The position numbers and the translations under genes are program-made. The notes beneath the pieces are model-generated. The model saw nothing but the letters and a program-made list of their open reading frames with translations, searched no databases and was not told where the DNA came from. A stretch of DNA of 64,000 nt from positions 3,661,035 through 3,725,034 of the forward strand of contig CM030941.1 of assembly GCA_018136815.1 (NCBI GenBank). Reading direction: 5' to 3'. This stretch comes from Isochrysis galbana. Its lineage: Eukaryota > Haptophyta > Isochrysidales > Isochrysidaceae. Every line of letters starts with the position of its first letter. Position 1 is the first letter of the stretch. Below are positions 53,275-63,690 of the stretch, piece by piece.

Positions 53275-53770
53275 GTTTATACTTAGTTCGCCCATGGGGG
53301 GGGCACGAGTCCCCCCTCCTTCTCCACTCCTCCTCTCAACACCGGAAGGCCTGCCCGGATCCGGATCACGCAACCCGAACCGGGCCCGTGGTAGCGCACC
53401 CCGCACCCCGGCCGCACCCCCGAAACCGACGAAAAAGGAATGAGGGGGGGGAATCGAGGAGGCGGAGTGAGGGGAGAAAAGGGCGTTGTCGGATGGGAAG
53501 TAGTGTCTACTAGTCCAGCGATAGGTGATAGCCCTGAATCTTCAGATCTTTTTTTCTCCACTCCTCCCCTGTCCCTTGCCATGGGGGAGGAACCTCCCAT
53601 GCTCTTGGCATGCCTTATTTATGGCTTGCCAGGAACAGACTGCAGACTGCCCTGCTGACCCACTCTCTCCCTAGCAGTCTCGCTTGTCTCGCTCGCCCTG
53701 GCCTGTCGCTTGTCGTGACCAGCCCATCGCTCCAACCCCTCTTCCTCTTCCCTCCCTAGTGCCCCCCCGC
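53275..53770 (+). mobile_element. Palindrome-headed retroposon with a nested insertion
   Basis: Starts CAACTAAGTTTATACTTAGT at about 53,268-53,287 and follows the family to CACTCCTCC. It is then interrupted at 53,334-53,553 and resumes with CCTGTCCCTTGCCATGGGGG and the TTGGCATGCC...GGCTTGCCAGG hairpin down to about 53,765. The 3' half is missing. Confidence 0.75.
53334..53553. mobile_element. Short nested insertion with 14-bp target duplication
   Basis: About 220 bp bounded by TTCTCCACTCCTCC at 53,320-53,333 and 53,554-53,567. It begins TCTCAACACCGGAAGG, is GC-rich, and ends ...CAGATCTTTTT, again a T-rich end. It resembles a SINE in size and target duplication, but no tRNA-like part was seen. 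Confidence 0.65.
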
Positions 53771-54360
53771 CCCCCGGACGGAATCTCGACCGTGCGCACG
53801 AACAAGGCTTCCCAAGGTAGGAAGCCGAAGATCAAGTCTCCACGCGACCTCAGCACCCCCGCCTTTACGACCAACAACAAAGGGAACCTGGTCATAAGTG
53901 CGAACCTGAAGCTGATAGCACAAGCGCTCGACATGGTGGATGGTGGAGCGGCTTGCCTAAACATACACATCCTCGCTGCGGACCGCTCCTCACCCGATGA
54001 ACACCCACGGACACACCGGACCTCAGGTCCTCACCTAGCTTATAGCTTACCTCCTTCCGTGTTTCTCGCGTTTTTAGGCCAAGTCGAGCGTTCAGGTGTT
54101 CAGGTATCGCCGGTGCAAGGAACCGCCCCCTTGTGTGACCCTGATTCCCCCTCAGGTGTTGGCCGTTGGATTATATCGTGGCGCTATTTTACTTCGGTCT
54201 TCATTAACTCACTTAAGGGCTTTCGAAAGATTCCTTCCTTATTCTTGTGCGTAACTGTCGCCCCCGTCGGATCGTCCGTCGCCCCGTCGCTCTCTTGTCG
54301 GCATTCTCTTCCTTGTTCGGTCTGTCAGTAGGTTCCTGTGCGTTCCGTGATAAGGATACG
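53771..54360. other. Unassigned DNA, possible retroelement remnant
   Basis: A frame at 53,770-54,010 reads DGISTVRTNKASQGRKPKIK...NNKGNLVISANLKLIAQAL, with ordinary amino-acid composition, but it has no recognised family and no start of its own. It may be part of a retroelement ORF. The remainder shows nothing. Confidence 0.35.
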
Positions 54361-54830
54361 TAAGTGTGGAGAGTGTTGACGTGAGTGAGTGTGGTGTCAT
54401 CTCGTCGGTCCATCGGCCTCTAACCGTCCGTCGTCTGTCGTTCTTCGTTCGTCGCTCTCGTTCTCGTTCTCGTTCCCGTTCTCGTCCCTCGTTCTCAACA
54501 CTACCTCAATACCAAACCTCTCCACTCCCTCACTCAGCCCCAGCCTATCAATCCCGAACCGCCCAATCATGTCCGCTCCGTCGTCGCGCTCGCCCTCGCC
54601 CAAGCCCGTCCTCCCGCCTTCCGCTCTGCTGAGGAGGTGGTCCAGCCCGTCACTCCATCACTCCCGGCCACCTTCGCCGCGCCTCCCGCCGATCGTTTCC
54701 CTTCCGAATCATTGCATATCGAGCTAGTGGTCATGCTCGATCCGTCAGAGTTCCGCGTCCAGGCCCCTCTTGATGAGTTTAATGTTGAGCTTCTTACTTC
54801 TTACTTAGGGGAGTATAGCCAGTCGTAATA
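54361..54830 (+). repeat. Retroelement-leader-like repeat, copy 2
   Basis: A CT-rich region with (TTCTCG)n at 54,449-54,490, then an ATG at 54,569 in ATGTCCGCTCCGTCGTCGCG and the shared phrase CCGCCTTCC-CTCTG. CATATCGAGCTAGTGGTCAT followed by GCTCGATCCGTCAG at 54,714-54,750 matches 29,910-29,945. A frame PSESLHIELVVMLDPSEFRV follows and stops at 54,828. No known domain. Confidence 0.45.
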
Positions 54831-55340
54831 CTAGCGGCGGAAACAGGAGGAATATGGAACGACGGGGGGGAGCGGAAGGGGGGATGAAGGTGTCGTTCCG
54901 TCAATTGTGGGACATTAGTCGAATTGAGCGATCGAATGTCCACAGAGCTCTATTTTAAAATTAAATGCAGACTTTTCCCCCGCGGCGCATGGGGGAGATT
55001 GATTTAGATTCGCTGCTTTGGATTTTGGTTACCCTTCTCCTTGATGCAAGTTGCATGAAAGCCCTTGGTCCCGTTGGTTTTTGGTCTTCTCCTCCCTTGG
55101 TTGCTACTCGGGGTTGCTCGATAGAAACGTCTAGAAGGTCCACGCTCAACAGCAAGATTTCTTCGATTGCAAGGATACCTCGCTGCGATCTGTATCCAAT
55201 GTGATCGCCGCGGTTGCGCGACATAACGTTCCTCTTCGACTTTCCGCCTTGGTGGGAAAATCCAAAGCGAAGACACGCTCCGACCGTCGCTGCGGAATCT
55301 CTCTCTCTCTCTCTCGCTCTCTCTCTCCGTCTCTCGCGAC
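54831..55340. other. Intergenic DNA
   Basis: No gene recognised. The frame at 54,965-55,204 (starting MQTFPPRRMGEIDLDSLLWI) has plausible composition but no relatives that I know. (TC)n lies at 55,300-55,335. Confidence 0.4.
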
Positions 55341-55740
55341 GTGTTTGAGATACCGGCGATGTGGGGTCTCGGTTATTTCGTGTTTTGCTTGGTTTGGGTG
55401 AATGATTCTAGTGCGTTCGTGAGTCGGTGCACCCTGTTGTTTTCTGCATCGTTGGATCCGACGTCCTGTCGTCAGTCGTCATCCGTCGCTCTCGTTCTCG
55501 TCGCTCTCGCTCTCGTACTACTCGTACCCTACAGTCTCGCCTCGCCTCGCCAGCCCGCCTGCCATCACAGCCCTCCTCTCACTCACCCTCGCCTCTCGCC
55601 TCTCGCTCGATGTCGCTCTCGCCGCCGTCCTCGCCCTCGCTCAAGCCCGCCTGCCCGCCTTCCTCTGCGCTGACGGGCCTCAGCCCGTCAGCGTCTCCGA
55701 AGTCGTCCCCTCCGCCATGCCTGCCGCCGGTCTGCCCCCT
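55341..55740 (+). repeat. Retroelement-leader-like repeat, copy 3
   Basis: Parallels copy 2: CGTCAGTCGTCATCCGTCGC with CTCTCGTTCTCGT-type repeats, then ATGTCGCTCTCGCCGCCGTC, CTCGCCCTCGCTCAAGCCCG and CCGCCTTCCTCTGCGCTGA. It diverges afterwards. No complete frame. Confidence 0.45.
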
Positions 55741-57005
55741 TCCTCATTGCCCTCAGGCCCTCTGGGCCATTCCAATTCGTCAACTGCTGGGTGCTGGGGC
55801 GGGTCTTCGGCCGATATGAACCTTTTCGGAGGACCCCGGCGGGCGGGAGGAGTTAACAGGCTCTCCCGAGCGTGGGAACGCACTCCCCCTACCCCCTACC
55901 CGCAACACATTATCTAGATCTAGCAGGATGAATGCGACATGAATGCCAAGTGCCATAGCAGGTGGGTGGGTGGTTACATTCCCCAATCGAATGACTGAAG
56001 GGGTGTTCGTGCCTTGAGTGGACGTGATGGCAGCATGAAGCCTTTATAGCATAAACTTAGTTGATAGTTGAACTTAGTTGAGCAACTACGCTCAATGGCG
56101 CCCATAGCTGCGAGGAAAATAACGGGATTTCCCCCCACCAGCTTGTATTCACCATGACGACGATCGCCGTGGCACACATGCACAACGTCAATGAAGTCAT
56201 CACCAGGCACAAGCACCCAAACGAAGACACATGGAAATAACCCTCGCCATACCCACCTCACCACATGCTTCGCTCACTCATGTTCAGCCGCTCTCGGGTC
56301 AAACCTCTGCGTATGCACATCGCAGCAGTCCCCGCAGGCTTCCTCGCATGTCCAGCTAGCCTGAATGCCGCCCTCAGGGATGTGGCTACAATCAGACAAT
56401 GCCTTCCGGAGGGAATGGGCAAAGCAAGAAAAAACGAATAGCCACAGTCTTGCATCGAGACATGCTCAGCCCAGAAGTATGGAGTCTTGTAACTGGACTA
56501 CTTTACGGTGCATTCTGCGCAAGCTTGCAAGACGATGAACAAAGAATCAAAGTTTGCAAGACGATGAACACGGAATTGCAGCGTAAGTCAATTCATGGGA
56601 TCGTACATCATGCAGAGAGCCGAGAAATCGGCGCAACGCGACGGAGTACTCTAGATCCCAAGATTCAAATGAAAGCTGGGCTCCATGGTGCCGAACACGC
56701 ATGGAGAAGAAAATAGTCGCCGGAGCAACACGCTGAGACATAATATCGCGCCCAGCCTTGTTGAGAGGTGCGCATGTTCCGCGATGCATGGGCCTTTGAT
56801 ACATTCCCAAACGCATGACGCTGGCAAAAGGTGGGCGCGAAAGAGGTACGTGCTGGGATGGTCATCTCGTGGGTTGAATGCCACATTTACTGTACTTCAC
56901 AGGTGTCAATGCGCGAGATTGACAGGCAGACGAGAAGTAGAGCCCAACGAGCAGAATGTCGGAAGGAAGCTTTAAGAGAGAAGAAGGCTTAGAAGTAGTC
57001 AAGCA
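55741..57005. other. Intergenic DNA
   Basis: Nothing recognised over about 1.2 kb. A head-like AAACTTAGTTGATAGTTGAA lies near 56,052-56,071. Minus-strand frames at 55,974-56,264 and 56,258-56,455 have no family features. Confidence 0.45.
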
Positions 57006-59067
57006 TCAAGCCAGTGGGCTGATGAACATGGGGTTGTCTTGTGCTGAGTCGCCAAGATCAGTCGCGTCCATGGACTCGGACCAAAATGAGTCCAATACGT
57101 CGAGCATATCGTCAATCTCCACGTTTTCCTCGTCCATTGAGCACTCGCCCTCACGAGGAGCCGCTGCGGGCTCACCAGCTGCCGTCAAAGCACCACCGAC
57201 TTGCTCCTGGTCGTGCCCTGCCCCCTCAAGCTCTCCAAGTTCAAGTCTCCGACTTTGTGCCAAGGGCTCCTCATCAAGCGCCAATGCGCTGGATGGCATC
57301 GGCCTAGACTCGGAATGCTCGATAGTGTCATCATCCTCTTGTTGTTCGCGTAGCAAACGTTGCATCTCATTTGCCTGCTCATTTGACAACGCAGCCTGCG
57401 CTTGAGCGTGCTGTGCGCGAAGCCGCTGCTGTGCTTGCTGGTGTTGCTGGACGTGACGGGCATGAAGTGGCCCATCCATCCAGTGCTTGCCCGTGCAAGT
57501 CTGCTGCTGCTGCTGCGCCAGCTGCGTCTCCTGCTGTACGGACGTCAATGGTGGCTGCTGCGGTGGTGCAAAGTTTTGCGGTCCATCGCAAACGCGCTTA
57601 CGAATACCTCGGACTGAGTGGGGCAAGTGGCCGTCCTCTAGTGTGCCGTCGCTTATGCCATCAGTCCTTGTATTGCTCTTTTGCGACCCAGACGTGTTGC
57701 AGCAGGTCGGGCAGTACCCACAACCATTACACGCTCGATATGCCGCCGTTGAGCTCTGTTCGGCGGTGGGGAAGACCCGCGGAGATGGCGGCTGCACGGA
57801 TGGTGCAAACGTGGGCGACATCGAGCTTTGTGAAGCATTGGAGCTTTGGCGGTCCGCTCCCATCTGGCCAAATTGCATACCCGGCGGCCACGTTTGCTGA
57901 GAGAGCACGCCTTGCGCATTGACTGCCTCAAGGAACTCCTGCGACGGGCCAGAGTCAGGGCGCGGATTGTCGTCGAAATCGGTACATGTGTGCAATATGT
58001 AGATTGGCAAAAACGGGTGCCTTGGCAGAAGGCCATGCAAGTGACGCAAAGTAGGGGGGCTGACCTGACTCAAGTCGAGGTTGCGAGGGCGGCACAAGCT
58101 GCTCCCTGGGATGAAGGCCGAATCCCCACGCGCATCAGCCGCGGCAATCATCGTGCTGGCCTCGGACCCATCCGCTGTCGAATCAATGGACGAGCTACCT
58201 GGCACATCCTTGTCGCACGCACCTAGCTTTTGTGATGCTGAGCTATTATTCAACTGAGGGCACACAGGATTGCGCGATCATGGAGGAGGTGACTCTGCTA
58301 AGGCAATGTGAACTACGACTGGTGTGTGCCACCACATTGCCGCGATGCGTGCAAAGTTGTGGGCGAAAAGGCAATCAGCTCCGCCGCACCTGCATCATGC
58401 GCAACAGAACGGGAGCAATCGGGTGGTTGTCCAAAGTGTAAAGAGGGAAGGATTCCCGTGAAAGCAGTGCGTCTTGGGCCGCAGCTGGTGGCTTGTGCAG
58501 TCCCTCGATGTCACCGAGCACGGTCCTCGATTTGGAGGCGTCCGGTCGAAACTCTTGCTCGGCAGACAGGTCAGCTCCAAGCATGTTTGCAGAGACTGGT
58601 TGAATGCCACGCCTCCTATCAGTGTGAGCTAGAAAGGCCGCAGCAGCTGCCGAATCGGCGAGGGAGGCGACAAAGGGCATGGCTGATGCGGGTGCAGACG
58701 CTTTGTTCACTACCCGCAGAGTCCCACACAAGTGCTTCACTTGCCCAACCTCATCCATCAGGGGCATGACAGTGAGCTCGCCAGCAAATTGTCTGCCCGC
58801 AGCCATAAAGCATGTAAGGCGGACACGGACGAACCGGTGCTCGCGCAGGCCGGCCTTGAGCTGGCTCAGCGCCTCAGGCTCCGCGTTGGTGCCTTGCATG
58901 ATCTGGCAAGGCTGCCCCACGCTCTCTGCGTGTGAACCGCAGAGCTTGGTCCACGCAGGGTTGATGTGGACAATGCGATACGGGGGCGAGCTGATGGTGA
59001 AGAGCTGCGCCTCCGGATTGGAGGAGCTATTGATGACGGTCTGCAAGAAGTTCGCGCTTGAACCCAT
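57006..59067 (-). CDS. LOV-like PAS domain protein with Gln-rich and acidic C-terminal regions, two exons
   Basis: 641 residues from exons 59067-58390 and 58253-57006 (GT-AG, phase 0). Residues about 20-135 are a PAS domain: QLFTISSPPYRIVHINPAW, then VGQPCQIMQG at 50-59, and LCGTLRVVN. The Cys of GQPCQIMQG (Cys54) sits where LOV photoreceptors have the flavin-adduct Cys in GRNCRFLQG, but Asn is replaced by Pro and both Arg by Gln. The middle contains a Cys cluster (CNGCGYCPTCC). A Gln-rich stretch (QLAQQQQQ, HVQQHQQAQQRLRAQHAQAQ) follows, and the end is acidic (MDEENVEIDDMLDVLDSFW), resembling an activation domain. This suggests a light- or ligand-responsive transcriptional regulator, though no DNA-binding domain is recognised. 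The start at 59,067 aligns with the paralogue at 63,691; an upstream in-frame Met lies at 59,097. Confidence 0.8.
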
Positions 59068-59520
59068 GGCTCGCGGCCACCGCGCCACGTCGGCCATCCA
59101 GCCGGGGAGCGCGGGGGCCAGGTGGGGTGGAGGGGGGGGGAGCGCTGGCTGTGGACGGCAGGCGCGGGGGCGGGGGGGGGGGAGGGGGGAGTAGGGGGCT
59201 GAGGCCAGACTGTCGCGGGGGGCAGCCCGGGGGGGAGGGGGGGTGGGGGGGGGGGAGGGGGAAGTGGGGGGGGAGGGGGGCGGGGGCGCGGGGGGGGGGG
59301 GAGGCGCCGACCTCGCCCCCTCCCCCTTCCCCCCCGCGCGCGCCCGGTGATGACGACTCAGCATCTCGCCCTTCGAGATCAGATCTCTCCTCGAGATGGA
59401 CGAGCACCTCGCGCCCCCCCTGCCGCGGACGGTGCATTCCCGGCCTCCTTTCCACCGGCGCCCTCGCGGAGGAGGATATATTCGAAGAACCAAGTCTCAT
59501 TCCGGGTGAATAGTAGCTCG
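59068..59520 (-). promoter_or_regulatory. Leader of the LOV/PAS gene, C-rich on the sense strand
   Basis: Positions 59,125-59,340 are dominated by G-runs on the plus strand, so the sense leader is CCCTCCC-rich. The paralogue at 63,691 has a matching C-rich leader. The regulatory role is inferred from position. Confidence 0.45.
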
Positions 59521-60208
59521 GCTCTCGGCTTGCTGCGCGCTCGCCATGGGTGATGACTCAAGACTCTGTTCTTTCGTAGGAGTAAGGCAGAGGCCGGCTT
59601 CACAAATGAGAGTTTAGACTCACTCCACAAGCCACAACATTACCGACAAAGGGCCTGTTCTCTCGTGTACCACTTGTGCTCTCACCCCTGTTGCTCGCCC
59701 AAGACTAAAGTACACCTGTTCCCACGCGTGAGTAGCTGCAAACTCCGATGCCGGTCCCGAATCGGTGGGACTGAACTGAACCGGATGTTCGATGTTGAGG
59801 AGGGTCTTGCCCGTATTTCGATTTTCTTTTCCATATTTCTTCATCAGAGGCAGCTCGTGTGCTTCTTTTGTCACCGTTGCCTCCTCGATCGATGGATGAT
59901 TGCATGTACGCACTGCATGTGCCGATCAGTATTATTATTATATCATGCTCCATTACAATCTGACCACTGAACTCGTGGGGGTCGCACGTTTCCACCCGCT
60001 TCCCTGGGCAATGTAAAAAAATTATAGCTCTAGAGGTCTAGAGCTAGAGGTTTTCTGGCAGGTTTTTCGGAATGTTGAAAGAGCGGAGTTGGAAAGCTCT
60101 ACTACCTAGGGCGGTTAAACAGATTTTTATTAGGGTTAGGGGTGTATCGAACTAATGTTGAAATGTGAAATGTATTCGGCCGGAGGCCAAATACATATGT
60201 ATTTGGCT
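59521..60208. other. Intergenic DNA ending in a MITE fragment
   Basis: No gene recognised. At 60,180-60,208, CGGAGGCCAAATACATATGT followed by ATTTGGCT is a fragment of the AAATACAG-type hAT MITE (compare 18,895-18,930), interrupted by the next element. Confidence 0.5.
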
Positions 60209-60318
60209 CCTAGATGGGAAATACAGGCAGGGTGGTTCCAAATACAGTAAATACAGTCTGTATTTCGCCTTCGTCCAAATGCAGTCAAATACAGTACCAA
60301 ATACAGTACCGGGGGGGG
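60209..60318. mobile_element. hAT-type element end (AAATACAG subtype)
   Basis: Begins CCTAGATGGGAAATACAGG and carries six further AAATACAG/AAATGCAG motifs in the same order as the left end of the hAT transposon at 46,565 and the right end of the 13,097-14,709 element. No second terminus was found nearby, so only one end is present or the rest is diverged. Confidence 0.65.
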
Positions 60319-61263
60319 CTTCCATGTTACAAGTTACAAGTTACAAGCCCCCCCCCCCCCCCTCGTCGCCCCTCTCGCTGTCGCTGTCGCGCCCCTCCCC
60401 CCTCCCTCCCTCACCTCTCACTCTCACCACAAGCATGTACCAGCCCATCTCGAACGGAACCTCGCGCTCCGCGCATGACTCTCGCGAGAACCAGCTCAGC
60501 CGGCTCGTGTCGAACAGGCGATGACTACAGGCTCATAGGCAGAGGGCCGTTCGATCGAGCCGGCAGCTGACGCGGTCGTGAAAGGGTCGTTGATTGTTGC
60601 TTGCGGGAAGATGTCTGACAGCTCATAGTAAGAGTCGGGTCTGAGAGTGTCTGCCATCGGGCGCTACGAGCGATGAGGTAGACCGGAGGTCGGAGGATTG
60701 CGACGCGTGGCGTCGGGCGTCGGAGAGTAGAGACGAGGCTAGCTAGCGAGCTAGTGGAAGAGAGGGAGAATGAGAATGAGAGCTTCTTAGGTCCGAGGTA
60801 GACACGGGAGACTACAACGAATGGACTCAAAAAGTCTGAGGGCACAGCAGAACCACACAAACCAAACAAAACGGGGCGAAAACTAACCACACCTGGATGG
60901 ACGGCCAGGCGTCGGCACCAGGGCAACTTAGCAACGCGCAGACATGCGACAGAGGGGTCGGCACAACGAGGGCAGACCTCGCTGGGGAGCTACGACCGAT
61001 GGACGAGAGAAGACAGAAGACAGTCATGGAACATTTGATGACATCGAGAGAAAGTAAGAGAAGAGGCAGAACACCAATCGACGAGACCTTAAGGCTTAAA
61101 ATAACCCACAACCCACAGGTTAGAAGTAAAAGTCTGTTATCGTATGGAATACGAATACGACACTCCCCGACTAAATTCGAGTCGTCCCGACGAGCGGCAT
61201 GGAAAGAGAACAAAGCAACCGAAACAGAAGAAATCAAGAATTATAACAACAAGGCGAGAGAAA
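60319..61263. other. Intergenic DNA, possible retroelement leader on the minus strand
   Basis: A poly-C run lies at 60,346-60,363. Positions 60,440-60,880 have a CT-rich minus-strand composition like the leaders at 54.4 and 55.5 kb. A plus-strand frame (60,897-61,283) has no family features. Confidence 0.4.
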
Positions 61264-61279
61264 CCAAAAACAACCGAGA

Positions 61280-62032
61280 ATAATAAACCTTTTAATAGTC
61301 TCACCGCGCACGCAGCCGTGGACCCTCTACTTTCTACTCACGTAGGAAAACTTTCTACACCCCCACGCTCCCAGCCCTTCTCCCCCCGCCATCAGGCGGC
61401 TCCCCCCGTGCACTACTAGGGGGATAGGGGTGAAGGGCTTAGATATGGTCCGGTGGCCCGCGCCTCCCCCCGGTGATCTGTTCCCTCTCTTCCTCCTGTG
61501 TCTCCGAGTGGGCGGCGACCTCAGTCCCGACTTATCCTGTAAACAGGTGCGGGACTTACCTATTTTTCGGTGGGCGGAGCTCCGCTCCGCCCACCCCCTT
61601 CTCCGCGCTCTCTCTCCCCTCTCCTGCGGCACGCGCGATGGCGCGCCTGCGGCAGGCCTGCAGCTGCCCATTGGCGACCCTGGAGGCTCATGGAGGCCAG
61701 CTCAGGGGGCAGAGGAGGCTGGGGCTGGGCCCTGGCCTCCCCTGCCTCTCCCTCGCTGGCGCTCCTGAGCCTCAGGGGCCCCCACGCTGCACCTGTCTGC
61801 CTGTCGAACAGGGGGGGAGGAGGGGTTGGAGCAATGGGCTGGCCACGCCGGGCCAGGATGGGCGAATCAGGCGAGCCTGTCAGTGGGAGAGAGGGTCAGC
61901 AGGGCAGTGGCCTCCTGGCAAGCCATCAGGCGTGCCAGGAGGATGGGTGGTTCCTCCCCCATGGCGGGGGAGGAGTGGAGAGAGGGGGGGGCTCGTGCCC
62001 CCCCATGGGCGAGCTAAGTATAAACTTAGTTG
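61280..62032 (-). mobile_element. Palindrome-headed retroposon, subfamily B, with 16-bp target duplication
   Basis: About 753 bp flanked by perfect copies of CAAAAACAACCGAGAA (61,264-61,279 and 62,033-62,048). The plus strand begins TAATAAACCTTTTAATAGTC (sense 3' end) and ends CTAAGTATAAACTTAGTTG (head). The conserved hairpin is at 61,524-61,555 with stem GTCCCG/CGGGAC. It is the cleanest copy for defining subfamily B borders. Confidence 0.9.
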
Positions 62033-62660
62033 CAAAAACAACCGAGAAACCAAACGTTGAAGGCGACGCTTAAAATAGAAGATGAGAGCACCCGTGGGCC
62101 CTTTGAGCACAAATTCGGAAGCTTGACGCGGCAACCTATTTGTACGCATCATCCCACCCATTTTTCCCTTTTACAGGAGTTTTGCTCGGGTGTTGCGGTG
62201 GGTGCAACCGCAGATGACACGCGTCTCATCTCCTGTAAACAACGGCAATCAACGAAGAAAGAGAAACAATCTGCAACAACAACGAATGGGATGGAATGAT
62301 TCCGAAGACACGCGAAATCCAGTGAGCTACAATCTCCGACAACTCTATTATTAGAGTGAGAGAGAAAAGCCACATAGGAGGGAGGAGAGGAAAGACAGCG
62401 GACGGAGCGTCGAGCGACAGCGGTGAGCGATAGAGCCATGATGAGCGAGAGGGAGGTCGACACTCGCCGCACCGAGCTCCGGAAGCACTTCCATGAGGCG
62501 CGCAATGGCTATACGACGAAGGGGGCGAGAGGCGGCCAATGATGCCGTGGGAGCACGTCCCAAGCGAGGTCGACGCTCGTCGAGCAGAACAAGAGAGGCG
62601 GGTTCAACGGGCAATCAAGATGGCGCCAAGATGATGAAGAGCCCGACCGGGGACCCTAGC
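62033..62660. other. Intergenic DNA
   Basis: Continues the sequence interrupted by the retroposon. No clear gene; a short frame at 62,442-62,550 (SEREVDTRRTELRKHFHEA) is charged and may belong with the following coiled-coil remnant. Confidence 0.4.
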
Positions 62661-62662
62661 AC

Positions 62663-63010
62663 GTGGAGCTGACCGAGATGGAGACGATGGCGGCGAAACT
62701 CGAGGCGATCAGCGCCCACAACGACTTCATGGCGCGCATGGTGATGGAGGCGACCAAGGAGCGCGACCTCTATCGCTCTATCGCCAACAAGTCCACAACC
62801 ACAACAAGGAGAAGTTGGAGCTGGAGGATGAGGTCACCGAGTGGCGCAAGAAATTCGACGAGTGCTACTCCATGTACGAGGTGATGTGGAGCCTTTGGAA
62901 GGACGAGCTCGACAAGAAGAAGGCCACGCAGCCGCGCAGCCGTGAGAGTAGTAGATGGTGGGGATGTGTAGCGCGAGCTGTCCCTAGCACTTGTTGGGCT
63001 TGTCGGGAAG
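62663..63010 (+). pseudogene. Coiled-coil ORF with frameshift, possible retroelement ORF1
   Basis: The frame from 62,663 reads TEMETMAAKLEAISAHNDFM and ATKERDLYRSIAN. A one-frame slip near 62,790-62,810 is then needed to continue as KEKLELEDEVTEWRKKFDEC and MWSLWKDELDKKKA. The charged coiled-coil character continues across the break, so this looks like a decayed gene. The family is unknown; retroelement ORF1 is a guess from its repeat-rich surroundings. Confidence 0.45.
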
Positions 63011-63690
63011 AACCTTCGGCGGTCGGATGTGCTGCGTGTTGCCTTGCGCCTTGCCTCGAGGATAGGGTATAGGGCGTGTGTTAAATTAAAATGTGTAGAA
63101 CGACAATTCAACGCAATATTCGGAGTTTTAAGAGAGAGCACTTAGCCGCCGTCGCGAAGCACCTTCAAGGGTGCTTATGTGCTTATTCCAGCCGCCTCGG
63201 TGGTGGTGATGGAGAGACTGCGCTCGGCGCTCTTCGCCCCCTTGTGTGCTTAAAAATAAGCTTGCCAACGCCAGACACGCCACCCGGCCCTCGACCCCGT
63301 CGGTATTCGTGTGATGTTCGTGTGTGTGGCGTAGAGGGGTTGGCGGCTTCCACTTTTAGCCCATGGTCGGCTTCGTCAGCTCACGCTGAGCTCTCGACGG
63401 GTCATCAAGCGAGTCTCCTATCGAGATCGCTGGCTTCATCGCCCCTTTGTCCTCTCCCCCCCCCCCCCTCCTCCCCCCCCCCCCCCCCTTTCCCCTCCCT
63501 CCCTCCCCCCCCCTTCTCTTCCCCGTGGGCGCCACCTCTTTCCGCCGTCTCTCTCTTCTCTCTCCTCCTCCCCACACTCTCTCCTCCTACCTATCACCCG
63601 TCAGGCGGGCCGCTCTCCGCCCTGGGGACAGCACTCCCCCCCCCCTCCCCCCCCCCACCTCCCTCAACGGGGACCGGCCGACGGAGCAGC
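63011..63690 (+). promoter_or_regulatory. Intergenic DNA and pyrimidine-rich leader of the LOV/PAS paralogue
   Basis: Positions 63,445-63,600 are a C/T-rich tract with long C-runs and CTCTC repeats, and another C-rich stretch ends about 30 bases before the ATG at 63,691. Nothing else was recognised between 63,011 and 63,445. Confidence 0.45.

Noticed and set aside
59125-59340. Proline-rich N-terminal extension of the LOV/PAS protein from an upstream Met at 59,493
   Set aside because: It is a C-rich leader; the paralogue starts at the Met matching 59,067, and leader composition is similar at most other genes.
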